Shown one piece after another: positions 31,764 through 39,891 of a DNA stretch of 64,000 nt. This DNA is from a virus: positions 1-64,000 of IMG/VR virus record IMGVR_UViG_3300028676_000005. One strand, given 5' to 3'. The notes under the pieces are model-generated. The model did no database searches. It was given only the letters and a program-made list of their open reading frames with translations, and had not been told where the DNA came from. Made by a program: the position numbers and the translations under genes. Every line of letters begins with the position of its first letter. Positions within the stretch are counted from its first letter, which is position 1.

Positions 31764-32663
31764 ATGGCTAGTAACACTAACCTGCCGCACCGTACGCCCA
31801 ATACGCTCTTGCCCCAGAGCGATCCGTTTGTCCAGGCAATGGACATTGGCGACCGTCCGGTTATCAACCCAGTCGAAGGTGGGCAATACGGCTGGGCAGG
31901 TAACATCTTCAACTACGTGGGTACTCACCCGCACGTCTCGCAACAGGCATTTTGCGTAGTCCTCAGCACTCCGGCCGCGTTCTCGCGTCTGCCAGCTGGC
32001 GACCAACTGCACTCGCTCTGCAAGTCGTGGTTCGAGAACCGTACCCGTATCTTCGACGGCCTGTCCGACCAAACGCAAATCAGCTACAGCGATATGCGTT
32101 GGACCGGTCACCGTATGGCCATCGCCGTGGGCGCTCAGCGTACTCTCGGTGCTGTAACCCATACCGGTTACGACGTTGAAGGTGAACCCTTCACCAAGAT
32201 GTTCAAGGTGTGGACCTCGTGGCTCGTAATGGACGCCGAGATCCTCAACGCGAAACTGGTGATCTTGGACGATCCAGGAGACATGCTGCTCGACGAGACT
32301 GGCTACTCGGCCATCTACTTCGAACCTACCCGTAACTGGAAAGACGTTGCTCACGCAGCTCTCCTGGTGGGTGGTCAGCCAACTCAGAACGTACAGATCA
32401 CTCTGCGTCGTAACAAAGACGAAGAGAACCAGATCCGTGACATCGCCATGGAAATGACCGGCGTGATCGAGTTCGATACCTACGCGGTAATCGAGATCGC
32501 TCGTCAGATCATGAAGCTGATGCCTTTGTACAACCCTTCGGCGACTACCGCTCCTACTGGCTTCACTCAGCGCACTGCCGCTGTGGAAAACAGCCAAGCT
32601 GGTACCATCGAAAACATGATCGAACAGTCGACCAACATCGACTTCCCTTCGTACATGGGTTAA
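31764..32663 (+). CDS. Tail tube protein (phiKZ gp30-like)
   Basis: 299 residues. AAGGAGG is eleven bases before ATG 31764; a GTG at 31755 is too close to that site. It follows the sheath gene directly, as the tube gene does in most myoviruses and phiKZ (gp29-gp30). Sequence: an N-terminal Pro/Asn-rich segment, a mixed alpha/beta core (VFCVVLSTPAAFSRLP, WTSWLVMDAEILNAKLVIL) and a helical C-terminal part with EIARQIMKLM. It shares the GC-rich biased codon use of the sheath and chmA. It forms the inner channel through which DNA and virion proteins pass. A strong terminator follows. Confidence 0.8.
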   Translation: MASNTNLPHRTPNTLLPQSDPFVQAMDIGDRPVINPVEGGQYGWAGNIFNYVGTHPHVSQQAFCVVLSTPAAFSRLPAGDQLHSLCKSWFENRTRIFDGLSDQTQISYSDMRWTGHRMAIAVGAQRTLGAVTHTGYDVEGEPFTKMFKVWTSWLVMDAEILNAKLVILDDPGDMLLDETGYSAIYFEPTRNWKDVAHAALLVGGQPTQNVQITLRRNKDEENQIRDIAMEMTGVIEFDTYAVIEIARQIMKLMPLYNPSATTAPTGFTQRTAAVENSQAGTIENMIEQSTNIDFPSYMG

Positions 32664-32682
32664 GCAAAAAAAGACACACTAC

Positions 32683-32716
32683 CTAGTACTCTCAGCCTTG
32701 CGGCTGAGAGTACTAG
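32683..32716. terminator. Bidirectional hairpin terminator
   Basis: CTAGTACTCTCAGCC / GGCTGAGAGTACTAG, a 15-bp perfect stem between the tube gene and the convergent minus-strand gene. Confidence 0.88.
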
Positions 32717-32729
32717 GGGTATGTTTGCA

Positions 32730-33161
32730 TCAAACTACAAGCTGCCGACTGTCACTATCGTCAAACGTGTAAATCTTCCCGCTGATCGATATCAACGCAT
32801 CGTTCTTAAGGTTGATCACTTGGTTGAAGATAGGAACGTCTTTACAGTGAGATGTTCCTGGTTTTATTGACTTGCAGTATTCCTGAAGGTAGTCGCACAT
32901 GTCTCGCAAGGTATAGTGACCGGGAAACCTGCACTCCCAACCATTTACACCAACAGTAAAGCGAGGTGCAAACAACGACGAATCACGGATCATAAGAACC
33001 CGTCCCGCGTAGACACCCAGAGTGTACTTGAAGCTAAAGCCATCTTCGGTCTCAGCCATGTTGTATTTGAACGAGCGACGCTCAAGCAACCTGACTAAAA
33101 CTAAAAAGAGCACATAGGCCCAAAGTATCCACGCTAAAACTGTTAAGCCGGTATCGACCAT
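32730..33161 (-). CDS. Membrane-anchored hypothetical protein, 143 aa
   Basis: ATG 33161 (MVDTGLTVLAWILW) has AGGTG eight bases upstream; a GTG three codons earlier is less likely. One N-terminal transmembrane helix, about residues 5-26, is followed by Arg-rich RLLERRS, giving an orientation with the remaining 115 residues in the cytoplasm. The soluble part has four cysteines scattered (not in a zinc pattern). No family recognised. Last gene of a minus-strand pair with the 245-residue protein. Confidence 0.7.
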   Translation of the reverse strand: MVDTGLTVLAWILWAYVLFLVLVRLLERRSFKYNMAETEDGFSFKYTLGVYAGRVLMIRDSSLFAPRFTVGVNGWECRFPGHYTLRDMCDYLQEYCKSIKPGTSHCKDVPIFNQVINLKNDALISISGKIYTFDDSDSRQLVV

Positions 33162-33166
33162 AATGA

Positions 33167-33904
33167 TCACCTGGAATATATACGTTTATAGTTTTGAGTA
33201 AGGGTCTCCCTAATTCCTGGGGTGCCCATCACCATGTTTTGAAATGCGTTAATTTCAAACCGGAAGTGTTTCTTGGTAGCAGGAGTTATTGTCTGCCAAG
33301 CAAACCCTTCTGGTCCGTAAGAACGCTCCAGTTCAATCACGACATTTTCATGCCACTTGCCCGTACTGCCACCCTCATTCGGATCAGCATTAGCCGTAGG
33401 GTGTTCTCGGACATAGTTTACAACGACACTAGCAAGGTCGCGGTAGACCACATCAGCTAGCATAGCAACCTCACCTACCAACAGAACAAATGACCCGTCC
33501 ACGCCGCGTCTGAACCGTTCCCTGTTATATCGAAGACAGTAGGAAATGGTTTTGATCTCATCATCAGTAAAGAACCCTGGGATTACCTTATTGATGAATG
33601 AAATACCAAACGCCACAGATCCTTCTCTTCGGTCTACTCCTATAAATTTGCGACCAGTCTCTAACAACATTACCGCGGTAAGAAGAACACCGGTATCAGA
33701 AGCCGATAAATTGTGAGCTTCTGCTACGCGTTTACCAGTTGCAACAGCTCGTTGTAACCATTCAGTATCAAATCCTTTTGGGTTGTCCCGCATGTGCTGA
33801 AAGACACCCACAATGAAGTCTAGTGGTAAATACCCCTCCACAGCAATAAGGATATCCTTGAATACTTCTAGCTCTCTTACTTCATGTGGCCTGAATCGAT
33901 TCAT
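33167..33904 (-). CDS. Hypothetical helical protein, possibly degenerate HD domain, 245 aa
   Basis: Mostly helical. Residues 60-160 are laid out like an HD phosphohydrolase: VAEAHNLSASDTGVLLTAVMLLETGRKF (first metal region), FFTDDEIKTISYCLRYNRE (IxxxIxxHH region) and LLVGEVAMLADVVYRDL (ADxxD region). The key HD pair is LET here and the histidines are missing, so if related it is probably inactive, or the likeness is chance. ATG 33904. Six bases separate it from the membrane-anchored gene. No partner suggests a specific role. Confidence 0.6.
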   Translation of the reverse strand: MNRFRPHEVRELEVFKDILIAVEGYLPLDFIVGVFQHMRDNPKGFDTEWLQRAVATGKRVAEAHNLSASDTGVLLTAVMLLETGRKFIGVDRREGSVAFGISFINKVIPGFFTDDEIKTISYCLRYNRERFRRGVDGSFVLLVGEVAMLADVVYRDLASVVVNYVREHPTANADPNEGGSTGKWHENVVIELERSYGPEGFAWQTITPATKKHFRFEINAFQNMVMGTPGIRETLTQNYKRIYSR

Positions 33905-33970
33905 AACGTTTATTCCTAAACAAATAAATTTGTTCCCCCTAGAAAATTGAAAAACAAAAGTTTAAGTAAC

Positions 33971-34000
33971 TACTAACCCTCCCGCAAGGGAGGGTTAGTA
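33971..34000 (-). terminator. Hairpin terminator
   Basis: TACTAACCCTCCC / GGGAGGGTTAGTA, followed on the minus strand by AGTTACTTAAACTTTTG. It ends the gene whose stop is at 34021. Confidence 0.82.
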
Positions 34001-34020
34001 ACGGTTATTGACGGAGTGAA

Positions 34021-34848
34021 TTAATACAGATTAGGCTTTGGTTGGTTAGGCATGGCGCCAAAGATCTCAGCCAAGGTAACACCGTTCAGCACCCCAGGAA
34101 AAAGATTGTTTCCCATCAAGCGATTAACACCTTGGAATGCGCCGTTTTGTCGAAGAGAGAACCGCACCGCCAGCGGCGACGTGACATTGACGTAGATTTG
34201 AAAATGGTTATGGCCAAGTTGCTTTTGACCAAGGATGTTGGCCTCAGCGCGAACAAGTTCTTCAACTTGTCCGGTCGTAACCGTTTTATCACCAAATTTG
34301 TTTTTCAGCCAGTCCGGGTTAACCGAGTAAACACCAAATACAGCATCGCGCTGCTCTTCGGACAGGAAAGGAATTGTGGCCGGTTTGGCGGGCGTCTTTT
34401 TGATGTGATTATTGTGGATGTAGGACGATTGCAGTTCAACAAGCGCGGTGAGTTCGCCTACTTGGGCACGGAGTGCTTTGATTACAGCCTCGTCGTCAAT
34501 CTTGACGTGATTGGTCTTCAGTGCCTTGTTTTCACTGACCACCAGCTCAACTTCATGACGGGCTTCTTTCAAAACGCTTACGATTTCTTTACGGTTACTT
34601 GCTGATAACCGCGTTTGTGTGCTGAGCAAATCAAGAACGAAATCCAGTCCCGGTACAATGGTATTTGGAGACTGCGCAACTTTTACTTCACGCTCTTGGT
34701 TAATCAAATTGATAACGTTGTCAAGCAGTTCCAACAGGCTAGCGGACTGACTTTTGTCAACCGGCAATGAACCATCAGCAATAATCATCTTAAGACCGGT
34801 CAAAATACGTACTGGTTCTTGAGATGGCTTAAACATATCAGCGAGCAT
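34021..34848 (-). CDS. Hypothetical protein, 275 aa, coiled-coil middle
   Basis: Unrecognised. ATG 34848 with GGAGAAAAG upstream. Residues 30-145 are helical with heptad-like Leu/Val spacing (LLELLDNVINLINQ, EARHEVELVVSENKALK), suggesting a coiled coil and oligomerisation. The C-terminal 100 residues are different, with a Pro/Asn-rich end (GAMPNQPKPNLY). No signal peptide. It is downstream of the secreted protein gene with a small hairpin between. Confidence 0.72.
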   Translation of the reverse strand: MLADMFKPSQEPVRILTGLKMIIADGSLPVDKSQSASLLELLDNVINLINQEREVKVAQSPNTIVPGLDFVLDLLSTQTRLSASNRKEIVSVLKEARHEVELVVSENKALKTNHVKIDDEAVIKALRAQVGELTALVELQSSYIHNNHIKKTPAKPATIPFLSEEQRDAVFGVYSVNPDWLKNKFGDKTVTTGQVEELVRAEANILGQKQLGHNHFQIYVNVTSPLAVRFSLRQNGAFQGVNRLMGNNLFPGVLNGVTLAEIFGAMPNQPKPNLY

Positions 34849-34869
34849 AACTTTTCTCCAAAAAATAAA

Positions 34870-34889
34870 GCCCAGGTAGTTACCCAGGC
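34870..34889 (-). terminator. Weak hairpin terminator (G-U pairs)
   Basis: On the minus-strand RNA GCCUGGGUA pairs with UACCUGGGC using two G-U pairs, followed by UUUAUUUUU. It pairs well only in the minus sense. Confidence 0.6.
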
Positions 34890-34918
34890 TATTTGTTAAA
34901 TAAGCACAACGAGTAAGA

Positions 34919-35416
34919 TCACTCGTTGTCTACGTAGGACATGTCTTTGAACAGTTCGTCACCAACGCTCAGACGAGCAATGGTTTTGCAGGTGTCGTGC
35001 AGACCAACGGCATTGTCCATGTCCATGGTGAATTCGACGTCTACTGCTTTACCAGTATCAGTGATTGAGAGCTTGCCGCTTTCGTCACCGTTGGTGTAGT
35101 AGATTTCAACATTGTCCACTTTCTGAACACTGTTGTACTCACGGCTCCAGGCCATGTCGTTGGTTTTCTTTACAACCGAATAAGTGGGAGTGTCCAGCTC
35201 TACCCCGTAATCCAGAATGAAATCGTGTCCATCAGCCAGTACAACCTGGAGCGTGCGACCGGTTTCGGTTTCACACTTGAGGATGGTTTTTGGACTTTCG
35301 AATTCGACTTTGGCAGCTGGTGCTGCTTGGACTTTGGAGACATAGCTCACAGCTCCCAGAGCGCTACCCACCAGAGCTGCGCCGATGATGAACATAACAA
35401 GATTAGATTTTTTCAT
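34919..35416 (-). CDS. Secreted protein with Sec signal peptide, 165 aa
   Basis: ATG 35416 (MKKSNLVMFIIGAALVG) has GGAG eight bases upstream; an upstream in-frame start lacks a site. Residues 1-28 form a classic Sec signal: Lys-Lys, a hydrophobic core, then SKVQAAPAAK with a cleavage site probably after VQA. The mature part is about 137 residues, beta-rich, acidic, with two cysteines (ILKCETETG and LHDTCKTIARL) that could form a disulphide after export. It would act in the periplasm. Roles in superinfection exclusion or lysis control are possible, but neither has sequence support. It is in the unit driven by the TATATTAC motif at 35932. Confidence 0.75.
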   Translation of the reverse strand: MKKSNLVMFIIGAALVGSALGAVSYVSKVQAAPAAKVEFESPKTILKCETETGRTLQVVLADGHDFILDYGVELDTPTYSVVKKTNDMAWSREYNSVQKVDNVEIYYTNGDESGKLSITDTGKAVDVEFTMDMDNAVGLHDTCKTIARLSVGDELFKDMSYVDNE

Positions 35417-35443
35417 GATAAAGCTCCACTGTAATAATGAAAA

Positions 35444-35468
35444 CCCAGTACGCAATTGTCTGGGTTAT
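35444..35468 (-). terminator. Short hairpin between small genes
   Basis: AACCCAG / CTGGGTT with an 11-base loop, overlapping the stop codon at 35465. Followed by TTCATTATT on the minus strand; weak, perhaps only partial termination. Confidence 0.4.
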
Positions 35469-35878
35469 TTGTTCATTGCCAAATACATCTTGTCTAAGAA
35501 AATCCCAATGTTTTCTTTGACGTTATAATCTGTTACCACTAGCGAGAACTGAGCAATGCTCAAGTAGCTCCCACCAAGCAGACGGTCTAACAATTGGTTG
35601 GCGTTATAACGCAACCGGAAGGAACCGTTCTTTTCAGGAGGGTAACCTTCGAATACAATCACGGTATCCATCGGAGTACCCACCAGGATACACCTACGAC
35701 CGCTGTCAGGGCACGATGAGCGAGATACCTCACCAATCTTCAGGTTAGCGTTAACAGCACCCGACAGACCACCAGACTCATCTTGCCAGCTTGAGTCAAA
35801 CACGACTACGCTTGAAATGTTTTTATAAGCGCTTTCAAAACGTTGACGCAGTTCTAATGTATGATCCACGAGTACCAT
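35465..35878 (-). CDS. Hypothetical protein, 137 aa
   Basis: ATG 35878 (MVLVDHTLELRQ) has a strong AAAGGAG site at eight bases; an ATG eight codons earlier lacks one. Alternating beta/alpha pattern (SVVVFDSSWQDES, LVGTPMDTVIVFEGYPP, SIAQFSLVVTDYN). No motif recognised; two cysteines in RSSCPDSGRRC. It is the first gene downstream of the TATATTAC motif at 35932-35939, so probably an early gene. Confidence 0.72.
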   Translation of the reverse strand: MVLVDHTLELRQRFESAYKNISSVVVFDSSWQDESGGLSGAVNANLKIGEVSRSSCPDSGRRCILVGTPMDTVIVFEGYPPEKNGSFRLRYNANQLLDRLLGGSYLSIAQFSLVVTDYNVKENIGIFLDKMYLAMNK

Positions 35879-35931
35879 CTTCCGCTCCTTTGCCTGAGGC
35901 ATATTAGTTTAAATTGACCTTACTCATCAAA

Positions 35932-35940
35932 GTAATATAG
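35932..35940 (-). promoter_or_regulatory. Early-type promoter motif
   Basis: Minus-strand CTATATTAC, about 54 bases before ATG 35878, identical to the phuZ and Ntn hydrolase copies. Confidence 0.72.
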
Positions 35941-35977
35941 ACCTGAACGTCGCTAGGAATTAAAAACAAAATAGATT

Positions 35978-36011
35978 AATTACCTCTAGCCCTTACAGGC
36001 TAGAGGTAATT
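35978..36011 (-). terminator. Hairpin terminator
   Basis: AATTACCTCTAGCC / GGCTAGAGGTAATT, 14-bp stem, after the gene ending at 36022; followed on the minus strand by AATCTATTTTGTTTTT. Confidence 0.85.
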
Positions 36012-36021
36012 ATTTAGAAGA

Positions 36022-36663
36022 TTACCGGATAATCATTCTTTTCTTGCTACCAATTGTTACTTTGTTTACACCAGACACAACAACTTCACCACCAACCGGA
36101 TAAAGCATCAGATGAGAAACACTCGCAGCATACTTCTTAAAGTTATCTTTAAAGTCATCTCGTTTAACGGCTTTAAAGAAATTCTCTTCAAGGGTGCCTT
36201 GTGCATTTTTGATCTGTAAAAGCAGCTTGCTATGATCGTTACCGTATTCACCCCATTTGATCTTTTCAGCAAGGATGAACGCAAACCACTCTTTTAACAA
36301 TTTAGGGTCATCATCAACCCAGTTATTGTCAGCAACAAACTTATCCAAAGCGGCAATCTCGCGAGGAGACTCAACAACCTCATAAAGACTTTTGCTAGGG
36401 ATTTTGCTTGCGTCTACTTTGTACTCATACAACTCACTGCCAGCAAACCAAACCGGATGGTCATGCCCATAAAGAACATGAAGAATTTCCGAAGGGATCG
36501 GTTCAAAGAAGAACGAGAGGTGATCTACGTACAACGCACCAGGCTGAAGGATACGTACTGCTTGAGTTTGAGCTTTACGTATTTCTTCAGCTGTGGCGGC
36601 CCCTCGCCTACGCTTTGTTTGCAACGTGTCAAACAACAACGGTGAATAATGGTAAATGAACAT
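36022..36663 (-). CDS. Hypothetical protein, 213 aa
   Basis: Unrecognised by name. It begins MFIYHYSPLLFDTLQT and has YVDHLSFFFEPIPSEI, HDHPVWFAGSELYEYKV and a helical C-terminal half. The HYSP...TL / SFFxEPxP / HPVW layout gives me the impression of a conserved phage family, perhaps with a nucleotide- or ADP-ribose-related fold, but I cannot support that from sequence. ATG 36663, 21 bases after the stop of the thymidylate kinase gene. It is the last gene of the metabolism unit and is followed by a strong terminator. Confidence 0.72.
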   Translation of the reverse strand: MFIYHYSPLLFDTLQTKRRRGAATAEEIRKAQTQAVRILQPGALYVDHLSFFFEPIPSEILHVLYGHDHPVWFAGSELYEYKVDASKIPSKSLYEVVESPREIAALDKFVADNNWVDDDPKLLKEWFAFILAEKIKWGEYGNDHSKLLLQIKNAQGTLEENFFKAVKRDDFKDNFKKYAASVSHLMLYPVGGEVVVSGVNKVTIGSKKRMIIR

Positions 36664-36684
36664 TGCCCACCCACTTATTTATTT

Positions 36685-37449
36685 TTAAAGGCCTTTGTTT
36701 GACACGTACCCGGGAATAATCCGGCTAAGCGCAGAAGAATCCTGATAGAACTCACCCAAACGTTTATCAGCTTCTACAACAAATTGCTCCAAATTAATGG
36801 AGCGTTTTGGGATTTCCAGATTATCTCGGATTTCCACAAGCAAGGGAACTACCTGCTCAAAGACCCCTTCTTTACTGTCTTCAGCATCAACCATCCAGTG
36901 AGCTTTTGGATTTTCTTCAGTAGTGCGTTCAAACTCGAACTGAAGACGATCTTGATAGTCAATGTTTTTTGCATCGAATTGGTCTGTCAGCTTTTCAGCG
37001 TCGGACACACGCGCATTAAACACTTCGGCATCACCGTGCATCACAATAGTCTTGTCTGGCATCAACCCAATTGCATGATGATGCAGCTGCTCCAATGTAA
37101 ACCTGGATAGTCGTTCACCGGCGCCCTGGTAAGCGTACGTAGTCAACACATAACGATCACAGAGAACAACTTTGCCAGCTTCAAGGGCTGACTTGATAAC
37201 AGTCTCTACGTGTTGTACACGAGCGGTCATGTACAACATTGCATTTGCCAACGGTGTTAACTTCTCACCATTTACAATGCCACTCCGACAGAGAACACGA
37301 AGCTCACTAGCCGCAGGAGTGCCACCAGGTTCATGCGTACGAATGTAGTCAACATTGTTTTCTTTGAGCCACTGCTCGATTGAGTCACACAAAGAAGTCT
37401 TGCCACTGCCACCGATACCCTCTACTACAAGAAAATAACCTTTATACAT
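36685..37449 (-). CDS. tmk: Thymidylate kinase
   Basis: Residues 11-19 (GIGGSGKTS) are the Walker A loop, THEPGGTP (near 40) the conserved EPGGT substrate loop, and VVLCDRYVLTTYAYQG (near 93-108) the DR(Y/F) motif, all in the order of thymidylate kinases (dTMP to dTDP with ATP). At 254 residues it is longer than the typical 200-215. The extra part is C-terminal (from about 205, EIRDNLEIPKRSINLEQF) and resembles nothing I know. It provides dTTP for replicating a large genome after host DNA is degraded. Its start overlaps the stop of the PP-loop gene by eight bases, so the two are translationally coupled. Confidence 0.92.
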   Translation of the reverse strand: MYKGYFLVVEGIGGSGKTSLCDSIEQWLKENNVDYIRTHEPGGTPAASELRVLCRSGIVNGEKLTPLANAMLYMTARVQHVETVIKSALEAGKVVLCDRYVLTTYAYQGAGERLSRFTLEQLHHHAIGLMPDKTIVMHGDAEVFNARVSDAEKLTDQFDAKNIDYQDRLQFEFERTTEENPKAHWMVDAEDSKEGVFEQVVPLLVEIRDNLEIPKRSINLEQFVVEADKRLGEFYQDSSALSRIIPGYVSNKGL

Positions 37450-38581
37450 CTCTATCCCCTAAAAAACGTTCAGCAACATTTTGTCTCAGAGCAACAGAAA
37501 CTGTAGGCCTGTCTTCTGAGATCCGTTCGCCAACTTGTTCATCTTCGGCAACAATAACATCGCCTTTTACAGAAGATGGGTGGTCTTCAAGGATGGGCTC
37601 TTCTACAACTGGGGGCGTTGGCCATTCAAAACGACTTGCTGCGCTATACAGCTCTTTTACTGCATTTTTAAAATTGTCTTTAAGGACTGTAAGCCGCGAT
37701 TCGTAAATAAAGTTTTCACGAGCATCAATAAACGGCTGATCATTAACAAGGTTAATAAGAAATTGCGCCTCTCGTGGCAAGTTCAAATCTTTCCAAGTAA
37801 CCATTTTCAGCAAACGCTTTACAAAGAAACCAAGATCAGTTTCTTCTATTTGCAAAGTGTACTTTTCTTCAATTGGTATCTTCGCATCCACATACTCTTG
37901 TTTTTTGTTGTCGAATGGTGTGTGGATTACCCAAGAGTTTTCTTCTTCATACTTGCACCACCCATTAGGAATAATGAATGGTTCAAGAGCCGGGTCTAAT
38001 TTACTCCAGACTTGTTGTTTGGTCATTTCCCACAATGGGGCGCGGAAAGGAATTGCCAAACGATCGGAGTTAGAAAGGCGACCCAAGGTTACGGGCAGCT
38101 TTAGAAACTCTTGGTACTCGGCTGCACTGAAATCGTAATCATCGTAACTTACATCAGATGAGTCTTCTTTAAGCCAACCGATTAACACCGTAGGGGATTC
38201 AACACCTCTAGAGTGTGCAACCAAAGCAGAACGCAGTTTAGTTAATGCCATAACTACTGAAATCTGTTGGTTAATATTGTTTGCCTGGCGGTTTTGCGTC
38301 TCGCCATGATATCCGTTACTGTGAAGCACATTTAAATAAGGCTTGGCAAGATAATAGAGAACTTCTACAATCTCACCAGGATATTGCTTTTTATCTAAAT
38401 CTTTAGAACGGAAGTAATCAAGAGTTTTGTTCATAGACAAAAGCTCTCCCACACTACCTTCCGCCACACCGGACACGTTGATATACACAACGGTAATCTT
38501 GGCGCGCATGGTCATTGCATGTTGAAGCAAGTAAGTGGACTCAAGACCACCTGAAACTGGGACGATGATATTCAAAGACAT
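37442..38581 (-). CDS. PP-loop ATP pyrophosphatase, QueC-like, 379 aa
   Basis: Residues 7-16 (VPVSGGLEST) form the PP-loop (SGGxDS type, with Glu in place of Asp). The pattern matches the adenylating enzymes of the QueC/N-type family. The following LPVTLGRLSNSDRLAIPFRAPLWEMTKQQVW resembles the part of QueC that precedes the zinc site, but the four cysteines that bind zinc in QueC are absent (only GWCKYEEE), so it may act on another substrate. The C-terminal 60 residues are a charged, disordered-looking tail. It is coupled to thymidylate kinase, so a nucleotide or modified-base role is reasonable. It is not a certain 7-deazaguanine synthase. Confidence 0.72.
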   Translation of the reverse strand: MSLNIIVPVSGGLESTYLLQHAMTMRAKITVVYINVSGVAEGSVGELLSMNKTLDYFRSKDLDKKQYPGEIVEVLYYLAKPYLNVLHSNGYHGETQNRQANNINQQISVVMALTKLRSALVAHSRGVESPTVLIGWLKEDSSDVSYDDYDFSAAEYQEFLKLPVTLGRLSNSDRLAIPFRAPLWEMTKQQVWSKLDPALEPFIIPNGWCKYEEENSWVIHTPFDNKKQEYVDAKIPIEEKYTLQIEETDLGFFVKRLLKMVTWKDLNLPREAQFLINLVNDQPFIDARENFIYESRLTVLKDNFKNAVKELYSAASRFEWPTPPVVEEPILEDHPSSVKGDVIVAEDEQVGERISEDRPTVSVALRQNVAERFLGDRDV

Positions 38582-39424
38582 TTAGTACAACTCCGGGTTG
38601 AGTTTTTCGTCAATCAGACTTATTAGGCTAAAATCGTTTATTAGTTTAGCGCTCCATGGTTCCATGGTAACAAGAGTGTTGCCTTTAATTTTTGCATCCA
38701 GATCCAGATCAGCAAACCGTAATTCATTATTAGCTAATAACGGATCAAGACTGACGGCCATCTGCATGTTGACAATACTTAACAATTGATTATATTTAAA
38801 CCAACCAATGAACTCTTTATCTTCATCAAAATACTTGGGTACGACGTCATAACGAACTTCCACCAAATACGGAAGACAGATATGAGGAGCACCAACATAC
38901 CCTGGCTTTCTAACACCATCGCGCATAAAGCCTAAGACACCATGATGTAAAGGACCGCTGGCCAGGTAGTACTTCAATTCATCATTGATAATACGATGAC
39001 CTGCATTATCGACTACTTCTGGGAAGTCGTGATAGGACAACGGACCACCGCCAATACCAGGTCCTGGGGGTGCTACGAATTTGCTAACGCCTTCAAGATC
39101 GTCAACAAGCACACTACCACTTAAACCAATACTTAAAACTGCACGATCTTTCTTGTTCTGTTTGTACAAAGCAAGTTCAAAGTTACACCCATCAAAGGAC
39201 CGGCCCGGAATACTTCTTAGGACGATCCCATAAGGCACTAGCGGCGCTGCAAAGCCCATAACGCTAAGGTAGTTAGTGTTAACACCGCAAAGCGACATAC
39301 TGGCCACACGGGTGTTAATGTCACTAAACTTAACCAGATCAAAACAGTCGTAAGTTTCACACGAAGTTATCGGAACAATCCTGCCCAGATTACGTTGATC
39401 CAGTGCGTAAACAAAATCTTTCAT
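38582..39424 (-). CDS. Hypothetical protein, 280 aa
   Basis: Unrecognised. ATG 39424 (MKDFVYALDQ) has CTGGAG upstream. Mixed alpha/beta, with a glycine/proline-rich loop at residues 118-131 (APPGPGIGGGPLSYHD) and seven scattered Cys in total. The stop is immediately followed by the start of the PP-loop gene, so the two are coupled. The glycine loop could bind a phosphate, but the flanks do not fit a P-loop. Confidence 0.7.
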   Translation of the reverse strand: MKDFVYALDQRNLGRIVPITSCETYDCFDLVKFSDINTRVASMSLCGVNTNYLSVMGFAAPLVPYGIVLRSIPGRSFDGCNFELALYKQNKKDRAVLSIGLSGSVLVDDLEGVSKFVAPPGPGIGGGPLSYHDFPEVVDNAGHRIINDELKYYLASGPLHHGVLGFMRDGVRKPGYVGAPHICLPYLVEVRYDVVPKYFDEDKEFIGWFKYNQLLSIVNMQMAVSLDPLLANNELRFADLDLDAKIKGNTLVTMEPWSAKLINDFSLISLIDEKLNPELY

Positions 39425-39426
39425 AA

Positions 39427-39645
39427 TCACAAACTCCAGATTCTAAGAATATTGCCAATAAGCAAAATTACGTTTATAAGCAGATACGGCACAACAACTA
39501 CATTGTTGAGTACAACACCAAAGGCAATCGGGTCCCATCGGGAAAGAACCAGTCTAGCTCCAGCGATCTTTAAAAGATCTTTGTGGAAGTAGATTGTTAA
39601 AGTTAAATAAACAACACACAAGGCAACAATTAATTCAGCAGGCAT
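39427..39645 (-). CDS. Small two-helix membrane protein, 72 aa
   Basis: ATG 39645. Two hydrophobic segments, residues 4-20 (ELIVALCVVYLTLTIYF) and about 42-68 (FGVVLNNVVVVPYLLINVILLIG), joined by a basic loop (HKDLLKIAGARLVLSRWD). Its stop is two bases from the start of the 280-residue gene, and its start abuts the stop of the other membrane gene. It might be a holin/pinholin pair or an inner-membrane accessory, but it lies far from the endolysin. Confidence 0.72.
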   Translation of the reverse strand: MPAELIVALCVVYLTLTIYFHKDLLKIAGARLVLSRWDPIAFGVVLNNVVVVPYLLINVILLIGNILRIWSL

Positions 39646-39891
39646 TTATACACCTACTAATTTGTAGATCATCCAACCGTAATAAACCGCACTGCCAAAA
39701 ACAAAGAGCCCGGAGAAGATGGCAAACACGTCAATACCCCGGCCGATGATAATCTTTTTAATACGGTTCTTGTTAGTAATACCAAAGGTGTACGCGTGAA
39801 GGATCATGTTAACACCTTCAGCAAATACAAAGATAGCCAACAACCAAAACACAATAAGTATTGCAGATACAACGCCAGGCCAAATAAGCAT
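39646..39891 (-). CDS. Small two-helix membrane protein, 81 aa
   Basis: ATG 39891 with TAGGAAACC upstream. Hydrophobic residues 5-32 (PGVVSAILIVFWLLAIFVF, extended) and 53-78 (GIDVFAIFSGLFVFGSAVYY). The basic loop between (TNKNRIKKIIIGRG) would face the cytoplasm. It directly abuts the 72-residue membrane gene. The pair may form a complex. Confidence 0.72.
   Translation of the reverse strand: MLIWPGVVSAILIVFWLLAIFVFAEGVNMILHAYTFGITNKNRIKKIIIGRGIDVFAIFSGLFVFGSAVYYGWMIYKLVGV

Noticed and set aside
29676-32597. 973-codon open frame on the minus strand opposite sheath and tube
   Set aside because: It is the exact shadow of two well-supported highly biased genes, is Arg/His/Val-rich without domain sense, and has no ribosome site.
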